From Tepidimonas ignava (GTDB lineage: Bacteria; Pseudomonadota; Gammaproteobacteria; Burkholderiales; Burkholderiaceae_C): DNA of 38,386 bases. This document shows, in pieces, positions 35,606 to 38,386 of this stretch; positions within the stretch are counted from its first letter, which is position 1; each line of letters begins with the position of its first letter. Both the position numbers and the translations under genes were made by a program. The stretch lies in contig NZ_SMAH01000019.1 of NCBI RefSeq assembly GCF_004342625.1, positions 1 to 38,386 of the forward strand, written 5' to 3'. The notes under the pieces are model-generated. The model saw nothing but the letters and a program-made list of their open reading frames with translations, was not told the DNA's origin and made no database searches.

Positions 35606-36504
35606 TCCGTGACGGCGGCGGCCACCGCCACCAGCTGCGCGCGCAGCCAGCGCAGCGCCGGGTCGTCGTGGTCGCGGCGGTGCCACACCAGGTACATGGG
35701 CAGGGGCGGGCAGGGCAGCGGCGGCTCCACCCACGCCAGCCCCGCCAGCAGGTGGTGGGCCAGCCGCGCCGGGGCGGTGGCCAGCAGGTCGCTGCCGCGC
35801 AGCAGCGCCCCCAGGCCCGCAAACCCCGGTACCGTGACGCGAATGCGCCGCTGCACCCCACGGCGCAGCAGCGCGTCGTCCAACGCCAGCGTGCGCCGCG
35901 GTTCGTAGACCACGGTGGCGTGCTCCGCCGCCAGGTACTCCTGCAGGTTGGTGGGGGCAGGGCGCTGGGTGGGGTCGTGGTACACCACCCAGCGGTCCAC
36001 GAACACGCGCCGCTGCAACAGGTCGTGCACCTGCGGCGGCCGCGGTGTCAACAACAGGTGCGCGTGGCGGTCGCGCAGCAGCTCGGGCGTGGGGGCGCCC
36101 GAGGGGATGATGCGCAGCGTCACCCCGGGGGCGGCTGTGCGCAGGCGCGCCAGCAGCGGCGGCACCAGCACGTCGCGCTGCAAATCGTTGGCCGCGATCG
36201 TGATTTCAGCCTGCCAGCGCGCCGGGTCGAAGGCCTGCGCATGCGCCAGCCGCTGCAACGCCGCCAACAGCTCGCGCGCGGGCTCAGCCAGGCTGAGCGC
36301 CCGCGCGGTCGGCACGATGCCCCGTCCGCTTTTGACGAACAGCGGATCCCCCAAAACCTCGCGCAGGCGCTGCACGCCATGGCTCACCGCCGACTGCGTC
36401 AAACCCAGGTGTTGCGCCGCGCGCGTGAAGGACCCCGTCTCGAGTACCGCCAGCAGCAGCCGCAACGCGCGCGGGTCCAGCGCCGATTCATCAAATCCAT
36501 TCAT
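35602..36504 (-). CDS. LysR-family regulator beside the second ligAB pair
   Basis: The 300-residue LysR protein has the HTH region ALRLLLAVLETGSFTRAAQ to QSAVSHGVQRLREVLGDPLFVKSGRG and belongs to the NodD/NahR/LinR-like branch by that DPLFV wording. The effector domain is complete. It is divergent from the second ligA-like gene over 120 bases. A 7-bp inverted repeat (GCATCGT/ACGATGC, 36505-36538) begins right at its start codon, a plausible autoregulatory site. It is convergent with, and overlaps the stop of, the aldo/keto reductase gene. Confidence 0.88.
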   Translation of the reverse strand: MNGFDESALDPRALRLLLAVLETGSFTRAAQHLGLTQSAVSHGVQRLREVLGDPLFVKSGRGIVPTARALSLAEPARELLAALQRLAHAQAFDPARWQAEITIAANDLQRDVLVPPLLARLRTAAPGVTLRIIPSGAPTPELLRDRHAHLLLTPRPPQVHDLLQRRVFVDRWVVYHDPTQRPAPTNLQEYLAAEHATVVYEPRRTLALDDALLRRGVQRRIRVTVPGFAGLGALLRGSDLLATAPARLAHHLLAGLAWVEPPLPCPPLPMYLVWHRRDHDDPALRWLRAQLVAVAAAVTD

Positions 36505-36538
36505 GCATCGTATCTTGACGGATCGGTTTACACGATGC
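36505..36538. promoter_or_regulatory. Inverted repeat in the lysR/ligA2 divergent gap
   Basis: GCATCGT (36505-36511) and ACGATGC (36532-36538) are perfect inverted repeats with a 20-base spacer. TTGACG (36515-36520) lies inside. The position next to the lysR start codon suggests LysR binding with repression of its own gene and control of ligA2B2. Confidence 0.45.
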
Positions 36539-36624
36539 AAGCCCTGCGCCACACTGCCGCAGCGGCACGGCAGGCGCACCGCTGCCACCCCGCCGCCGCG
36601 TTTGTTTCTGAGGAGACCGGCCCC

Positions 36625-36981
36625 ATGAACCAACCCCATCACCGTCCCATCCCCGGCACGCAGCCGTTTGACGGCGCGCTGGCGCAGCAAGGCTACGCGC
36701 TCAACAAAATGTGTTTTTCGTTCAACGACGCCGCCAACCGCGAGGCGTTTCGCGCCGACCCCGAAGGCTACATGCAACGTTACGGCCTGACCGAGGCGCA
36801 AAAGCAAGCGGTGCGCAGCGGCCAGGTGTTGGCGATGCTGGCCGCGGGCGGCAACGCCTACTACCTGGCCAAACTGGCTGGCATCTACGGCCTGGACATG
36901 CAGGACATCGGCGCGCAGCAAACCGGCGTCACCAAAGCCGAGTTCCAGGCCAAGCTGGTCGCAGCCAACCAGCAGTGCTGA
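36625..36981 (+). CDS. Second LigA-like dioxygenase alpha subunit
   Basis: The 118-residue product is a LigA-family small subunit. It shows YALNKMCFSFNDAANREAFRADPEGYM and TEAQKQAVRSGQVLAMLAAGGNAYYLAKLAGIYGLDMQDIGAQQTG. It is clearly diverged from the copy at 32218 and lacks its C-terminal tail. AGGAG lies 9 bases before ATG 36625. The next gene, 54 bases on, encodes the matching catalytic subunit. Substrate may be protocatechuate, gallate or a methylated derivative. Confidence 0.88.
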   Translation: MNQPHHRPIPGTQPFDGALAQQGYALNKMCFSFNDAANREAFRADPEGYMQRYGLTEAQKQAVRSGQVLAMLAAGGNAYYLAKLAGIYGLDMQDIGAQQTGVTKAEFQAKLVAANQQC

Positions 36982-37035
36982 ACGCCGCCACCGCGGCCAG
37001 CGTCATCCATCCCCTTGTTTCTCAGGATCCTCACC

Positions 37036-37887
37036 ATGGCCCAGATCGTCGGTGGCTTGGCCACCTCGCACATCCCCGCCATTGGCAACGCCATCGCCAA
37101 AGGCAAACAGCACGAGCCGTACTGGAAGCCGTTTTTCGATGGTTTTCCGCCCATCCACGCCTGGTTGCAACAGGTGCAGCCGGAGGTGGTCGTGGTGTTT
37201 TACAACGACCACGGCCTCAACTTCTTTCTCGACAAACTGCCCGCCTTTGCCATCGGCGCCGCGGCCGAATACCGCCACGCGGACGAGGGGTGGGGCATTC
37301 CCACCACGGCCCCGCTGGCGGGCTGCCCCGAGCTGTCATGGCACCTGGTCGAGCAGCTCACCGCGGCCGAGTTCGACCTGACCGTGTGCCAGGAAATGTT
37401 GGTCGATCACGCCTGCACGGTGCCGTTTCAGCTCTTTTGGCCAGATCAGCAGCCGGCGCCGGTGCGCATCGTGCCCATCCACATCAACACCGTGCAGTTT
37501 CCGCTGCCCACGGCGCGCCGCGTCTACGAACTGGGCCGCGCCGTGGGCCGTGCGATCGGCCGCTGGGACGACACGCGCCGCGTGGCCGTGATGGGCACCG
37601 GGGGGCTGAGCCACCAGCTTGAGGGCGAGCGCGCGGGCTTCATCAACAAACGCTTCGACCTGCAATTCCTGCAGAGCATGGAGACCAACCCGCAGTGGGC
37701 CACGCAGTTTTCCGACCGCGAGCTGGTCGAGCTGGCCGGCACGCAGGGGGTCGAGCTGCTGATGTGGCTGGCCATGCGCGCGGCGCTCACCGAAGCCGGC
37801 AGCGGCGTGCGCCTGGTGCACCGCAATTACCACATCCCCATTTCCAACACCGCCACGGGCGTCATCGCACTGGAAGCGATGCCCTGA
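37036..37887 (+). CDS. Second LigB-like class III extradiol dioxygenase
   Basis: The 283-residue catalytic subunit keeps all LigB active-site residues at the same numbering as the first copy: H12 (TSHIPAIG), H59 (YNDHGLNF), H193 (GGLSHQLEG) and E240 (GVELLMW). It differs in the substrate-facing stretches, for example DEGWGIPTTAPLAG versus [14 protein letters not shown], so the ring it prefers may differ. Gallate dioxygenases of known pathways are A-B fusions of about 420 residues; this one has separate subunits. AGGA lies about 8 bases before ATG 37036. It has its own LysR, so it is probably induced separately. Confidence 0.88.
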   Translation: MAQIVGGLATSHIPAIGNAIAKGKQHEPYWKPFFDGFPPIHAWLQQVQPEVVVVFYNDHGLNFFLDKLPAFAIGAAAEYRHADEGWGIPTTAPLAGCPELSWHLVEQLTAAEFDLTVCQEMLVDHACTVPFQLFWPDQQPAPVRIVPIHINTVQFPLPTARRVYELGRAVGRAIGRWDDTRRVAVMGTGGLSHQLEGERAGFINKRFDLQFLQSMETNPQWATQFSDRELVELAGTQGVELLMWLAMRAALTEAGSGVRLVHRNYHIPISNTATGVIALEAMP

Positions 37888-37904
37888 ACACGGGGGCCGC
37901 GACA

Positions 37905-37926
37905 CGGTGCCCTCGGGGGGGCATCG
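37905..37926 (+). terminator. Possible terminator hairpin after the second ligB-like gene
   Basis: CGGTGCCC (37905-37912) pairs with GGGCATCG (37919-37926), 8 bp with one G-T wobble and a 6-base loop. No T-run follows. It lies in the 122-base convergent gap with the nuclease-domain gene, where nothing else was seen. Confidence 0.3.
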
Positions 37927-38009
37927 TAGCCTGTGTGTGGCAGCGGCCGCGAAGCGTAAAGGGCAGTGGGAAGGGGGGGCTGTGCCGGCGAGCCGCAGGG
38001 CACGGTGGG

Positions 38010-38386
38010 TCAGCGACCGTCTGCTTGCCGCACGTCCCACCCCACGATTTGCCTGCGCGTGCGGCTGAACTCCACGCCGACTTCGATCACACGCTCCACG
38101 CCCGGCGCGCCGCGGTGCTTGGCCGCGTAGTCCTTGGCCTGCAACTGCCGCAGCGCCTCGCCCGTGCCTTGCTCGCCGTCCACGACCTTGAATTCGAACA
38201 CCCACGCGGTGCCGGCGTGCTTGACGGTGAGGTCGCATTGCCCTTCGTTGCTGACATCTTCAGCGATGATCTCCACCCCGAGGCTGGCCAGGTGGCTGTA
38301 GCAGACGCTGGCAAAGTAGCCCTCGTACTGCGCGATCGGGTTGGCACGGTACCAGTCGTGCGGGATGGAGGCGAACAGCCGCTCGA
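38010..38386 (-). CDS. AAA-ATPase/PD-(D/E)XK nuclease protein, C-terminal part (runs off window)
   Basis: The frame is open from the right edge to the stop at 38010, giving 124 C-terminal residues. ERLFASIPHDWYR and AQYEGYFASVCYSHLASLG match the end of the AAA-ATPase-like family whose C-terminus is a PD-(D/E)XK nuclease domain. The nuclease core shows an acidic residue in GQCDLTV and FEFKVV (E-x-K). LRQLQAKDYAAKHRG and IEVGVEFSRTRRQIVGW complete it. The N-terminal ATPase domain is outside the window. Members are common, often multicopy and of unknown function. Confidence 0.8.
   Translation of the reverse strand, partial: ERLFASIPHDWYRANPIAQYEGYFASVCYSHLASLGVEIIAEDVSNEGQCDLTVKHAGTAWVFEFKVVDGEQGTGEALRQLQAKDYAAKHRGAPGVERVIEVGVEFSRTRRQIVGWDVRQADGR

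Noticed and set aside
37036-37887. Calling the second LigB-like protein gallate dioxygenase (GalA/DesB)
   Set aside because: Those enzymes are fused single chains of about 420 residues; here alpha and beta are separate, so the substrate is left open.

Overview
The window is GC-rich, densely coded bacterial DNA. Gene content and order point to a betaproteobacterium of the order Burkholderiales, probably Comamonadaceae-like. The evidence is a grpE-dnaK-dnaJ block with a sigma32-type promoter, a TRAP transporter, a pmd/lig-type protocatechuate 4,5-cleavage operon in the order known from Comamonas, and many IclR/LysR/MarR-controlled aromatic genes. The species cannot be named from this sequence. 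No rRNA, tRNA or CRISPR array was seen, and no gene-free stretch exceeds 300 bases.

Layout. 1-506: remnant of an IS481-type insertion sequence, abutting a spherulin-4-like lipoprotein gene (516-1361). 1488-5280 (minus): heat-shock operon grpE-dnaK-dnaJ, with a strong sigma32-like promoter and a long hairpin between dnaK and dnaJ. 5408-9562: a FAA-family hydrolase, a MarR regulator, an H-NOX haem sensor with an adjoining hybrid histidine kinase, and a class I glutamine amidotransferase. 9563-16553 (minus): a six-gene CoA operon (enoyl-CoA hydratase, feruloyl-CoA-synthase-like ligase, thiolase, SDR dehydrogenase, thioesterase, acyl-CoA dehydrogenase) that looks like a beta-oxidative side-chain pathway for hydroxycinnamates or related aryl acids. 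A second crotonase (16656-17447) is divergent from it. 17509-23357: an IclR regulator divergent from an MBL-fold protein, a VOC-fold protein, a flavin aromatic hydroxylase, a DUF2783 protein and fumarylacetoacetase. 23571-27534: a DctP-DctQ-DctM TRAP transporter followed by a DUF1932 dehydrogenase. 27549-34518: a LysR regulator divergent from a signal-less ModA-like protein and the genes ligJ-ligK-ligI-ligA-ligB-ligC, then an aldo/keto reductase. 35602-37887: a second LysR divergent from a second ligA-ligB-like pair. 38010-38386: the 3' end of an AAA-ATPase/PD-(D/E)XK nuclease gene.

How the parts may work together (inference). Aryl acids would enter through the TRAP system, CoA-dependent side-chain shortening would yield hydroxybenzoates, and the protocatechuate meta-cleavage route would carry ring carbon to pyruvate and oxaloacetate. 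The IclR-linked cluster ends in a full-length fumarylacetoacetase but shows no homogentisate dioxygenase, no GST-type isomerase and a VOC protein with a complete metal triad plus one extra ligand. It is the best candidate here for an incompletely described para-diol aromatic pathway. The second LigAB pair and the signal-less ModA-like protein are the other loci most worth testing.
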